Source: Mantis religiosa (lineage: Eukaryota > Arthropoda > Insecta > Mantodea > Mantidae). From it: a stretch of DNA of 64,000 bases. The stretch spans positions 219,501-283,500 of the forward strand of contig CM060958.1 in NCBI GenBank assembly GCA_030765055.1. Reading direction: 5' to 3'. Positions 26,852-37,183 of the stretch are shown here, piece by piece (positions within the stretch are counted from its first letter, which is position 1; every line of letters starts with the position of its first letter). Below the pieces are notes generated by a model. The model was not told the origin of the DNA. It worked only from the letters and a program-made list of their open reading frames with translations, and searched no databases. Both the position numbers and the translations under genes were made by a program.

Positions 26852-26879
26852 ATACTTATGTTTTGTGCGTGTGCGTGTG

Positions 26880-27940
26880 AGGATGAATGACAATTCTTTT
26901 GACATTTCTAATCGTCTACTTTAAAGAGAGTATGTATTATAAATAACGGCTTAATTGTGTTCAAACACTGTATTAAGTTACACTAAATATGAATATGGCA
27001 TTGTCTCATTCTTATAACTCTTGTGCTTTAGATGTAACGAAGTATACCTGTATATTTATTCTAAACAAATTAATGTGAACGTAATTAAACTGCATATTTA
27101 TTGCAAATAAGTTTCAAATAAATAACTTCAATATAATACAATCACTTCTTTTAAGATATTTAGAAGAACGGCATGTTCAACTTACTTCGACGTAGCGTCT
27201 CTGCATGTGAACTGACAAATGACCTGATACTTGCGCTCCGACTGCTACTCACTCGCTGTTCTGACGTCATGCATATATGTAGTTCTGTTTTGTTTTCGTG
27301 ATGGTCAAATACAAGTCGTAGGTAATATTTGCTATATTACTTTTTAATAGGGAAATACGTTTTAAGCTTATCTTTCTACGCCGTTTGCATTATCTCATTT
27401 ATACTCTAATTGTATAAGAAATAACTGGAACAGGCATTTATAGGTGAAGTAAACCTTCACTTAGGTTTCTTGTGTGATTAAAATGAGATTCCTTTTTTTA
27501 TAAGTTGTGCTTTTTAATCAGTGCAGACAAAAATTTTTACGTTTTTCTTAGTTTTGAGATATCTGCGATTTTAATTTGTAAAAGCTTACGATTTGTTATT
27601 ATCATACAACACATTCTTGTACGAGTGAAAAGTTCTTTCAATTTAACATTGTTGTCATTGCAGCCTACGACATAATGCAAAAAAATTTGTTCACACGCCG
27701 TTGTTTATGTGGTTAAACTTTATAGATTAGAACTAAACGTAACACCCAGAGATGTTATGTGGTAAACTAAGTATTGAATTTCCTCATTCATCTATACTTA
27801 TAAAATGATTAACTAAATCTCTTAACAAATTTTGTAGCAGCTGGCTTCTCACAGTAGATGAAAGGGCATTCATTCACTAAAAAAGCAACAGTTTAGATAA
27901 ATACAAAAACGACATTAATACTTCGTAGTATATAATACTC
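26880..27940. repeat. Start of segment D, including B-repeat-like DNA
   Basis: From about 27070 the sequence aligns with 44.77 kb onward: TGCATATTT, ATACAATCACTT, then GACGTCATGCAT, AGTTCTGTTTTGTTTTCGTG, ATGGTCAAATAC and TAATAGGGAAATACG. It has no coding content. Confidence 0.7.
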
Positions 27941-27950
27941 TTTGGCATGG

Positions 27951-29027
27951 CTCAGGCGGTTTCTTCTGACTTGCATTCGGGAGGCCGGGATTGAAATCCC
28001 ATGGCCGACCTACCTGACCGATAGGTTTTCCGGGGTTTTCCTGGGTTGCTAGGCGAATCCTGAGTAGGTTAATTACATCGTTAATGTTAATGCCAGAGGT
28101 TCTCCTCCCATTAGTCCTGGAACCATAGGACCAAGGACCCGGGCCACCTTCGACCAGGAGTTACCGAGCTGTCCCAAACGGGCGCCCGGAGCCTCCGTGG
28201 GGCTTTCGATAGGGCAGGACATAGAGACTAACAAGCCCCTCCCCATCTGGTCCTGTGGACTCAAGACGGGCTGGATGTGGATACGCCACTTACGCGCGCC
28301 AACTCCAAAATGGGAAGGCTACAGATCAACCTCGGTCGGGCAGCCTGGTTATCTAATACCTACTAGGTATCCTGGCCAGTATGCGGGAATATTACTGGCT
28401 TACCTCAACCCCGTCCGGAGACGTACCCGATCACCCATGGGTATCGGGACCCACTGCCCCCTCGAGTACAACTCAATCCCAACAACTCCCATTCAGGGAG
28501 GGGTTCGAATGCTCGGCCCGAGGTTCCTCTGGTAACGTCAGAGGTACCACGAGTGCTAGGAGTCCGCAGCGCCCGAACAATGGCAGCTGAGGGGGACGGA
28601 TCCCCTCCAGGTAAATAGCATACCCCGAATTTCCTGTCCCTCCACTTCATTTCCATTATTATTTCACATCTCCCATCCGGGGATCTCTTTCAGGGTAAGA
28701 CGTCGGTGCACGGCGGGATGGTATGCTCCGAGGAAAACTACTTCCTCCTCCGGTAGGTCCGTTGCCGGTCTTCGAACCTGCTGTTGGGACCGTCTCGGGC
28801 TCGGCTGGTAGAGGAATATGTCCGTTTTCCTGGCCTACCGGGGAAGGTCTCTTAAGTAAAATGTGGGGACCCTGCCCTCTGAACTTTCGTGGCTCCATGG
28901 GACGGCCACCCTCTGTCTCCTGTCGCCTAATCCCTCCTCCACGGTGCCCCACTTGGGGGCATAGGTACGAAGAATCACGACTGGACTCCGTGCCTAATCC
29001 CCTCCGCAGTAAAATCCTAATCCTATC
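27951..29027 (+). repeat. SINE-B copy, full length but split by a GC-rich insert
   Basis: A tRNA-related element of about 535 bp net. The head has CTCAGGCGGTTTC and a B-box-like GGGATTGAAATCCC, followed by GGTTTTCCGGGGTTTTCC. The body has CCGAATTTCCTGTCCCTCC, ATCTCTTTCAGG, TACTTCCTCCTCCGG and GTGCCCCACTTGGGGGC. The tail is AAAATCCTAATCC. The 13-bp CTCTTTGGCATGG flanks it (27938-27950 and 29028-29040), a clear TSD. An unrelated block (28080-28613) interrupts it. Confidence 0.88.
28080..28613. mobile_element. Unidentified GC-rich element inserted in SINE-B (copy 1)
   Basis: About 530 bp, markedly GC-rich against its surroundings, absent from the uninterrupted SINE-B at 51.82 kb. Its partner at 45751-46278 is flanked by perfect 9-bp repeats AATTACATC; here the left repeat is perfect (28071-28079) and the right one has decayed (AAATAGCAT at 28613-28621). 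It starts GTTAATGTTAATG and holds GGGCTTTCGATAGGGCAGGA and GGCTACAGATCAACCTCGG. Several frames run across both strands but none is kept with a plausible product. I do not recognise the family. Confidence 0.75.
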
Positions 29028-29040
29028 CTCTTTGGCATGG

Positions 29041-29610
29041 ATTGAACCAGTTTTATGTAGCCTCTGGGGTAATAGTTTGGCATTCTTGATGTAGATGCTT
29101 CAGAGTTGCCTCACTTCGTATATTTAATATTTGCTGGCCATTTTTTCAAGTTTACTCCAAAGATGTTCAACTGGATTAAAGTCTACAATGTGCTGACAAC
29201 TTGAAAACGTGGTAGTATGGTACAAACATTTTCTGCTGTATGCTTAGGGGCATTTCTTATTGAAAGTAGTAATCTGTGCCTAAACTAAACTTGTCTACCT
29301 TTTTGAACATTTTCCTTTATGGCATTCAGATACTGTTGTCTGTTACTTTCTATAAAAACAAGTTCTCCAACACCAGATATAGCCATACATCCCCATAACA
29401 TAACTACTCCGTAACATGCTTCTTTGTGGCTTGTAGGTGTCTGGGTTCAAGCACAGTATTTTGTCTTCACATCTAAATTCTGCCGTAATTAATAAATACG
29501 TCAAAATTACTTTCACCTGTGAACAGTGCCTTGTTCCAGGAACTGTAAAGTTGTCCTTGCTTATATGCTGTTGAGCAAATTAAGCATCAATTTCTTCTTC
29601 TTGATAATGT
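29041..29610 (-). pseudogene. Tc1-like transposase fragment (Tc1-2, copy 1)
   Basis: The minus strand carries decayed Tc1-like transposase in order: LNFAQQHISKDN, a W-x-K-x-LFTGESNF segment where the first catalytic Asp motif (usually SDES) reads TGES, RRQNTVLEPRHL with its neighbours, GDVWLYLVLENLFL-like, and the end motif corresponding to NPVE-LWSKLEKMA. Several stops and frameshifts are present. It abuts the 3' TSD of SINE-B, so the SINE landed next to or in this element. The second copy at 46.74-47.23 kb shows the C-terminal part more clearly. Confidence 0.72.
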
Positions 29611-29616
29611 ACGATT

Positions 29617-29770
29617 TGGATTGGATTACGGTACGAAGAGGATTCGGCACTGCGACTAGTCTTAATCTATTGTACCTGTCAAGTGGGGCAACTCCGGGAG
29701 GAACGATGAGGAGACCGGACAGCCGTCCCAAGGAGCCTCGACAGTGCACAGGGCAGGTTCTTTACACTTA
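29617..29770 (-). repeat. SINE-B 3' part, antisense fragment
   Basis: Reads as the reverse of the SINE-B tail and body: GGATTGGATTACGG, GTACGAAGAGGATTCGGCAC, CAAGTGGGGCAACTCCGGG, GTCCCAAGGAGCC and CACAGGGCAGGT. It recurs at about 47.25-47.40 kb. Confidence 0.6.
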
Positions 29771-29892
29771 ACCAGCATGCCAGCACAACCGGCAGCTCAC
29801 CCGACTGCGGTCCGGTAACGACCTCGCCAGGCCAGGCCGGAGATCTTCCTAACGGAGGAAGTGTTTACCAGGAGCACATCCTGCCGTGCATC

Positions 29893-30115
29893 CACCTCGG
29901 TAGCGTAGATGTTAGCGTGTCTGCCTCTCGTTCAAGAGGTCTCGAGTTCGAATCTCGGTCAGGATGAGTTACCTGGATAAGGTTTTTCCGGGGGTTTCCC
30001 TTATCCTTAAGGACGAATATCAGCTAGCTAAGCTCCGGCGATCCTGGACACATTTGAGCATAGTTTCACCCATTTCACCCGCCGTACGATATGACGTGGG
30101 AGGACGTAAAATAAC
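29893..30115 (+). repeat. SINE-A copy, sense
   Basis: The best copy for seeing promoter-like boxes. An A-box-like TAGCGTAGATG sits near 29900 and a B-box-like GAGTTCGAATC near 29943-29953, about 45 bp apart, as in RNA polymerase III tRNA-type promoters. The body has GAGTTACCTGGATAAGG and GCTAAGCTCCGG. The tail is GGAGGACGTAAAATAAC. It joins an antisense SINE-B directly, tail to tail. Confidence 0.8.
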
Positions 30116-30121
30116 AAAACA

Positions 30122-30380
30122 AAATCCTGTCATGCAACACAGACACCCGCCTACACTTCTAACCTGAAAGGGACCACGAGGTGGGAGATAAGTGACAATG
30201 GAAATGAAATTGAGGGACAGGAAATTCGGGGATGTTATTAACATACGCAGCATTAGCCTGGCGACCCGAGAAATCCCCGAAAAACCCATCGGTCAGGTAG
30301 GTCGGCCACGGGAATCAAAGGAACCTCCCGAATGCGGGTCACAGACGAAACCGCCTAAGCCATCTCGCTCGGTTTACGTA
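30122..30380 (-). repeat. SINE-B 5' half, antisense
   Basis: Reverse of the SINE-B head: on the plus strand GAGGGACAGGAAATTCGGGG, CCGAGAAATCCCCGAAAAAC, GGTCAGGTAGGTCGGCC, CCGCCTAAGCCATCTCGCTC. It keeps the GCGAGATGGC leader that the 27951 copy lacks. Frames 30020-30289 and 30192-30383 are spurious translations. Confidence 0.8.
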
Positions 30381-30697
30381 TGATTCACTTCTAGGTGTCC
30401 TAGCTCCATGGCCTACACTACTTAGCATACTGCGAAAACCTCTTGGTGTGATTTTTTCCGCGAAATGATCGTTAACATACAGATATTACAGATGCTGTCA
30501 AGTCAGGATATTTATCATTCTTACTAACATATATTGTTACCTTTGTTAGCTTCTACAGTCCTGACTCTTAATGAGAGAATTTCTTTTCCAACATCGCATT
30601 TTCCCTTTTGATATTGCAGATAAGTACTTGTCTACCCTTCATAGTGTATCTACCTTTGGATTCCATTTTTCTTTTGCACGTGAAATCGTCCCTTTCA

Positions 30698-30922
30698 TGT
30701 AAATTTATATTGAGGAATTAATCCTTAAAGAATTAATCCTTTTAAATACATTACTCCGGTATATGGGTGATTTGATTAATTAGAGCCAACTGAAAAATTC
30801 AATGCCATGGCCGGGATTTGAACCACGGATCTACTGGTTTCCGTCCAGTTGCTCTACGGAAACTGGTAGATCCGTGGTTCAAATCCCGGCCATGGCATTG
30901 AATTTTTCAGTTGGCTCTAATT
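30698..30922. mobile_element. SINE-C palindrome insertion with 14-bp TSD
   Basis: A 225-bp insertion between two copies of AATCGTCCCTTTCA (30684-30697 and 30923-30936). The paralogous site at 48429-48442 has a single copy and no insert. The right two thirds are a head-to-head inverted pair of tRNA-like SINE-C ends. The left third is an AT-rich leader with two AATTAATCCTT repeats. It has no coding content. Confidence 0.9.
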
Positions 30923-30926
30923 AATC
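30774..30926. repeat. Near-perfect 71-bp inverted repeat, 11-nt loop
   Basis: Arms 30774-30844 and 30856-30926 pair with two mismatches. Each arm holds the B-box end of a SINE-C: GATTTGAACCACGGATCTAC on the left and its complement on the right, plus the ATTCAATGCCATGGCC tail. The tRNA-like A-box end is missing on both sides. The last bases of the arms run into the right TSD. Confidence 0.95.
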
Positions 30927-30957
30927 GTCCCTTTCAGTTCGTGATATAAAGTCTCTA

Positions 30958-31191
30958 ATGCGTTCTAGTATCAAACATAAAAATCATACTTTATGTGAAA
31001 CAAGTGAAAACATTAGTTTGTTGGCCTACATGGCATACGGAAAATGGGTCGTAAAGTATACCCTGATGCCAGATTTGAAGACGGTATGGCGGAGACCTTT
31101 TCCTTTCATAAGAATTTCGAAATATTCTGAACAAGATTTTGAAAAGTTCTGTCCGTACGAGCGTACGCATAAATTAAATACGACATATTAG
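30958..31191 (+). other. Unknown open frame shared with 48530-48751
   Basis: A 77-codon frame in segment D. Its paralogue at 48530-48751 keeps MAYGKWVVKYTLMPDLKTV, RRPFPFIRISKYSEQDFEKF and HKLNTTY, and continues past the stop seen here (ENFLQNVVMRKVEMY). It has no recognisable domain, signal peptide or transmembrane segment. The opposite strand is also open over this stretch (48490-48720). The copies are recent duplicates, so shared frame alone does not show selection. Probably non-coding or an eroded piece of a transposon. Confidence 0.25.
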
Positions 31192-31329
31192 TATTTACTA
31201 CAAAACGTGGTCATGCGCAAAGTTGAAATGTATCATATAGCCAAAAGAGGCTAACAGAAAATTAACAAAATGAACATGATATGTATAAAACTCAAAATTG
31301 AGCTGTCCTGGGGGGAGGGGATTTGGAAA

Positions 31330-32878
31330 TAGAGGCCGACATAAGTATTCGAACGTAAACATACTTATTAGTTATATTTATTTTAAAGCTACAGAGTATG
31401 CATACCTAAGTACAACTGGTGCAAAATAAACCTGGGTCCTCCATTAAACATAAACTTAAATAGCAACTGAAACTAATTTGCACTACAAGGAGAATAAAAC
31501 TGTTACTTTACATCTGGACATAGGTATTCGAACAGAGAACAGTTACTATTTAATTATCGTCCCCTTTCGTTGAATTACTGCTGATAATTGTTTGGGCATT
31601 GTCTGTATGATATGCTTAGTGAGTGCAGAGTCCATATTTATCCACTCTAAAGAAGTTCTTCCAGATGGTCCTTGTTTCTGATGTGATGCTTCCTCACACG
31701 CTCCTCGAGTTCCTTCCAGATGTTCTGTATAGGATTTAAATCTGCAGATTGGGGCGGTGTCTTCAAAGTGTGAGGAGTGTTGTACACGATCCAAAGCCTT
31801 ACAATTTCAACAGTATGCTTCGGATCATTGTCCTGCTGGAACTAATAATTATGCCCTAATCCCAGCTTCTCTGCATTCTTTTTAAGATTGTTTTCAAGAA
31901 TGCTCGTATTCAAAATTGTCCGTGATCCCATCTATGAAACACCAGTTCCCCAAAGACAGATGAAGCTATACAGCCCCATACCATCACACTACTGCCACAA
32001 TGTTTCACTAACAGCCATATTCGTAGGTTCCCATTCTGTATTTGGCAGTCTCCACACTTTTAAGACGTTCATCACTCTTGTATAAGCAGAATTTGCTATG
32101 TCCGACCAGAGAACTTTAACTCAATTCTGTTGGTTTCACCACATACTGCTTAGCAAGTTCTATATGCTTTTTCTTATTCGCCTTATTAACTTACGGTTTC
32201 TTCCTAGGAACGCGGAGATTGTATCCAGTACTACTTAAAACCCTTTCAACTGTTCTGGTGTGAACCACACTGCCAGATTATTGCTCAAAGCATCTTCTAA
32301 TCTCAGATGCAGTGACTCTCGGATTCTGCTTCGCCATTTTTATTATTTGCATCCTGTCTGTGGTGTTGAGTTTAGAAGGAGCGCCATTTCCAGGTTTATT
32401 TACAACAGTATATCTCTGTTTGAAGCGTTGAACTATATAGAACACTGGTCTTGCCTCTGCTAATGATTTTGGCAATTTCAGAGGTAGATTTGTTTTGTTT
32501 GTACATATTTATCACGATATTCCTGTCACCGTTGTCTCCTTATCTTTACGTCCTATATTACCCGTGAGTTCACAATCGGCTGAATAACTGAGCACACTGA
32601 AACTGCTATGTGCTAGGGGCGTGTACGGTACGTCCAACCACCTTTCTCTGTTCGATTGGGTACGTTCGAATACTTATGTCCTCCAATAAGAGGGACAATA
32701 GAATACATTGCAGATTGTGTAATAAATACATGCAAAGTGATATGTTAAGTATTTCTTCTGAGATATAAAAGGTTAATGTTTACATGTTTAAAAACTCATG
32801 GCGCCAAATAAATATTACAGTATTTTAGTACGTGCAATGTTACAGGTTATATTATTCGAAAACTTCTGTCGGCCTCTG
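31330..32878 (-). pseudogene. Tc1-like transposon with IR/DR ends (Tc1-1, copy 1)
   Basis: About 1.55 kb, antisense. Each end has an outer and an inner repeat in the IR/DR pattern: AGAGGCCGACATAAG (31331) and GGACATAGGTATTCGAAC (31515) on the left; GTTCGAATACTTATGTCC (32665) and CTTCTGTCGGCCTCTG (32863) on the right, followed by TA. The minus strand encodes the helix-turn-helix part (VVNKPGNGAPSKLNTTDRM, NPRVTASEIRR) at 32278-32475, LWSD with the first catalytic Asp, CGSSVMVWGCI, QQDNDPKHT with the second, and at 31725-31727 a Gln where NPIE normally supplies the Glu of DD34E. It ends DSALTKHIIQTMPKQLSAVI. Frameshifts and stops make it inactive. Confidence 0.9.
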
Positions 32879-34003
32879 TAGGTGAACACACGAGACAGCA
32901 GTCAACATCCAATAGGTCAACACGCGTGTCACAACTAGGACATTTGCTCCGTTTGCTTAGGAAAGTTATTACACAATTTGTCGCGATAGACAATCACTTA
33001 TAGAAACCTATGGTGGCTAGTGAAGCAAAGTTACAGTAGTAGTAAATAAAGTATTACTTAAACAGTCATGTGTTTTATGGACACACCCACACCCTTAATG
33101 GACGAAGAGGTGTCTCATGCCGAGCAATTAGAGAAAAATCTCAATATCCCGCCATCGTTATTAAATAATTAGGTGTTGAGTGACGAGAACGGCCAGTCTC
33201 CCATGGTATTCACTACTCCAACTCCTTTAGTCTGTCAGTGAAGGCGTTCCTCGGTAGTTACTATGTTTACATTTCTAGTGGTGTATCAATAACTTTCCAC
33301 CGTCAAATACCGCCAGGACTGGGGTGTCGTTTGTTTCCTTTAAGCACGTTTATCTAATTAATATGTTTATGACAAATGAAATGTGTATCTTGAAATTTTA
33401 AGAATGTCCTCAAAAGTCCTCTTCATTCTGAATAACTTTTGCATAACTGATGAACTATAGAGATAGGCAAATGTAAATGTCGTTAAAATATACACAATAT
33501 ATTTTAAATGTTCTTTTGTGGATGAACCTTAGAGATATTCCTTGTTATTTGTTTAGATTTCCCAGTACTGGTACTTCTCTTAAACAGCAAATCATTCACG
33601 TTTTTACCTCTTGGACACACAAAGAATTAATTTCATTAATCTTCTTGTGACCAGCTCTTTAAAACATTTGACGATCACTTAAAGTCTGTGTTCCCATATC
33701 TCCTGGTATCTACAAGAGAATTAAGATAAGATTAACTGAAAACCTTTTCACAATCAATTATGATAAATGTTACTTCTGTTTTGAAAATTATTTTATTTAT
33801 CCTTTTTATTTAGGGAACTTCAAAATGGGCATTCACTCTAATCTTAATGAATTTGGGGATGAAATGGAAACACTATCTACGAGGTATGAGTTGTGATTCC
33901 TGGGTTCGATCTCTCCCATAAGAATGGAGTTTATAAACCCCATGTTCAATTCACTGGAAATAGGGTAAGCGCCATTGAAGTCTTCATATACTACTCAAAT
34001 ATC
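32879..34003. repeat. End of segment D, non-coding
   Basis: Collinear with 50371-51490. It includes a SINE-like fragment near 33.89 kb (TGGGTTCGATCTCTCCC). The match between D copies stops at AAATATCTT, where this copy switches to segment C and the other does not. Confidence 0.75.
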
Positions 34004-36221
34004 TTGCTTCATTGTCCAGAAGCAAGAAGTTCATGTTACACCTTAGAATCCCTCGCTTCTGTTATGAGAAATGTGGAGGGCAGGCACGTATACCAATGTT
34101 GAAGTGGGAACTCCATGAACATTCACGCAAAGGAAATCCAGTCTGTATTCAAACGTGGAGTGAAAGTTCTTTTAGGCGTTCGCAATTTCACTATTTCAAA
34201 CAAGAAAGGACTGCGTATCACAAATTACCGTAGCTACAAACTCATTCTTGGGTATCGAAATTTTATAGATAAAACTTACCAGAAAAGTTACCGTTATAGA
34301 ATATTTGAAATCTTAAATCCTCTCAAAATCCTCTTGAGTATGTCATTGACATCACTATTCGTAATGGCCACTTTTGTTATTTTGAGTAAAAATGTAACAA
34401 TGGTTCACTATTGCAATGCCAGTTTACAGCGGTTACTGACAATCGGTTGCGTCCGCATTTAGGAGGTCGTGGGTTCCATTGCCCCGACTTACGGTTTCTT
34501 AGAGGGTTTCCCTGGGTCGCTAGCTAGAATAATTACAACTTTTGAATTTTTTATCCCTCCTCTTCCTTTCATCCTGGTCGGATGTTACAGCTTTCTATCT
34601 ACTAGAGTTTCGACATTATCACGGAATTTACTGGCCCTCATGATCGGCGGAGACATTCGAGTCCCGAACCACCCAGGAGATATGTAAACCTCCAGGGGGA
34701 AAGGCCGAGAGCCCGAAGAGTTTTAAACTAGTGGTTAGAGCCCCTGCCCTCTGCTGTCCTCAGTTAGGCCATTCTGAGAACTTATAACGCCGAAATTATC
34801 TGGAGTTTAAAACGAAAATGTTGTTCCTCTATCAGATATGTTCTTAACTTTATGAAGAATATGAAGCGACCAATTCTGTTTTATTTGAAAATACTACGGG
34901 GCGGTAAAAGCGGGCGAATCGAAATTCGAGATGTTGAGGGCAACAGACTTGTAAAATTGTGGGCTATTTGTCGATTTTGAAAAACTAAACCAAATTTGAA
35001 TATATTAAGGATTACATTGTCCTGAGAAGTAAAATTTTGTTCGCTGATTTGAGATCTGAGAGATCATTCTAACTAAGTTGTTCTAAACTAAATGATGCTT
35101 TCCATTTTATTCTATCACTTAAGGTTTTCTCAAAAATTACAAAAATTTTGGACAAACTATGTAAAAACGTGCATTACGTATAAAACACAAAATGCAAAAT
35201 TTGCTATCAGAGATAATATTAACCAATTTGGATATGCTAAATTGAATGACACTTCCTATTTTTCTATCACGATAGGTTCTCACAAATTACAAAATAGATT
35301 TTTAAAATACGGCAATTATATGTAGTGTACAATATATAAAACGTATCGAATTTCATAAGTGGTACGTGTTACGCGAAAACTTATTTTCGAAATCAGTTAT
35401 TCCCTTCTACATAAGTAGAAAATTTTCATCAATACTGGGGAAGTATCCCAGGACAGTTATTAATGCACACAACATGGTTCTGGCATTACATGAATACTGG
35501 CTAAGTTTTCTGAACATATTTTAAAGAAATATTGTGTGCTGAAAATTTAACTTTGGAACAAAAAATACCTTTTTGATGCAGTAAAATTTAGCTTTATTTA
35601 ACCTATTTTTAATATCAAATTGAAGATGTAAAGTACTTTGAACATTTAAGTAATGAAACTGGTTGGATGTTTTCTGTTCTATCATTAAAGTTACACAAGC
35701 TCACATCCTTAAGATAAAGTCTAAAGGAGTAGTTTACTGCTTAAGGACATCTACAACAATTTGAAATCCTGAACTAATAACGCTAGCTTTAAGATTTATA
35801 CCACAGATGTAACTTACCACAAATATGATACAGCCCAAATTTTGTCAATTTCACATTTATTATTTGCAAAAACATGGTTAAATTTATTTATTTTTGGTTA
35901 CCTCTTCTAAAACGTCCCTTGCGAGAAAATAACTTAAATTTTGGTCCAATATTTCAACAGGTTCCCAATACATCCATTTTTTTAATTTGCCCTAACTTTC
36001 TGTGTCTCAAACTTTAGACCCCAGAAATTTTTAAAGCTGTGAATATGGAATTTCTGCCCAAAACTTGAAATTTGTGTTTTGAAGTAAATAAAGTGTAGTT
36101 AAATGCATCATACCAAACTCAGGGCAATTTCTATTCACTTTATCTCTGAACCTGCGTAGCAAGTTTCACTATTCTAACAAACTGCGACGCAAGGAGCATT
36201 TTAAACACTAACTAATATTTA

Positions 36222-37183
36222 CAAGCGTTGTTCAATAAAGAATGATCACAATCTTTTCAGAATGTACCGTTACTCAAACTCAATTTTGATGGTTCTTCTC
36301 AAAATAGTCTCCCCTGAATGCCATGCACTTGTCCCAGCGTTTCTGCCAGACTTCAGAGACATGCTGGAAGCCATTTTTTAGAGATCCTTCAAAATCACCT
36401 CCGCAGCCTTCACCACTGCTGATGGATAATGTCTCCCACGAAGGTGTTTCTTCAAGTTAGGGAATAGAAAAAATTCACATGGGACTACATCCAGACTATA
36501 GTGAGGGTGAAGGATGTACTTAGCGAATACTTTTGCAAGATATTCAGCAACATTGGCAATATGTGGCAGCGCATTATCGTGGTGCAGCATGCAGCCTGCT
36601 TCACGGAAATGTGGTCTTTTGCGCCTGATAGGGACCTGCAATGTTTTCAGAACATTGCTAGTATTGTCCAGTTACTGATGTGTGTGCAGGTACAACATGC
36701 TGATAAACCATTCCATAAAAATCAGAGAATGAGATAACCATAACTTTCCCAGCAGAAGCAGCCACTTGCTTTGTGGGAGTTGGAGATTTCCACACCGAGA
36801 TTTGCTGTTTGCTCTCAGGATCAAAATGATGTAGCCAAGCTGCATCAGCAGTGATTACGTTTGAAAAAAAAACGGATGTTCTTCTAACATCAGCTTTAAT
36901 TGCATGTTTCCTGTAACATTGTATAGGCTTCAACTGAAGTTTTGTAGAGACGAAAGCAGAATTTCAAAGCCGCATTTGTTCCTCGCGTGTTACCTCCATT
37001 GCAGCGGTAGGCGATACTGAACATATCTGAACTTACCCTTATCTTACAGACGGCAACTAGGAGTACCAACAATGAAACTACTGCAGCGTGTTTGTTTCAC
37101 ATTAAGCTAGCTGAAAATAGTAAAATTGAATTTTAGTGCGAAACATTATGATCGTAAAAAAAAAGATCATTGAACAGCCCTCG
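36222..37183 (-). pseudogene. Mariner transposon, internally deleted (copy 2)
   Basis: Paralogue of the 22849 copy, 962 bp, between TA dinucleotides (36220-36221, 37184-37185), with GTTGTTCAATAAAGAATG and CTGTTCAATG inverted ends. It shares the same loss of the helix-turn-helix coding part. The transposase remnant reads VITADAAWLHHFDPESKQQ (the first catalytic box DE changed to DA), SAGKVMVISFSDFYGMVY, MLHHDNALPH, then HPHYSLDVVPCEFF (YSPD changed to YSLD, third Asp kept) and NLKKHLRGRHYPSA. It differs from copy 1 in which catalytic boxes have decayed. Confidence 0.92.

Noticed and set aside
29000..29030. CCTAAT repeats as telomeric (TTAGG) sequence
   Set aside because: Only two or three hexamer-like units at the 3' end of each SINE-B copy; this is an element tail, not an interstitial telomere.
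28197..29094. Several long open frames on both strands in GC-rich DNA
   Set aside because: They lie in SINE-B and its GC-rich insert. High GC lengthens random frames, and the frames cross element boundaries.
32260..32463. Plus-strand frame duplicated at 49755-50078
   Set aside because: Opposite strand of the Tc1-1 transposase helix-turn-helix region, which explains its apparent conservation.
33540..33720. Possible gene shared with 51006-51218
   Set aside because: Open in one D copy only, no domain, no codon-level conservation visible.
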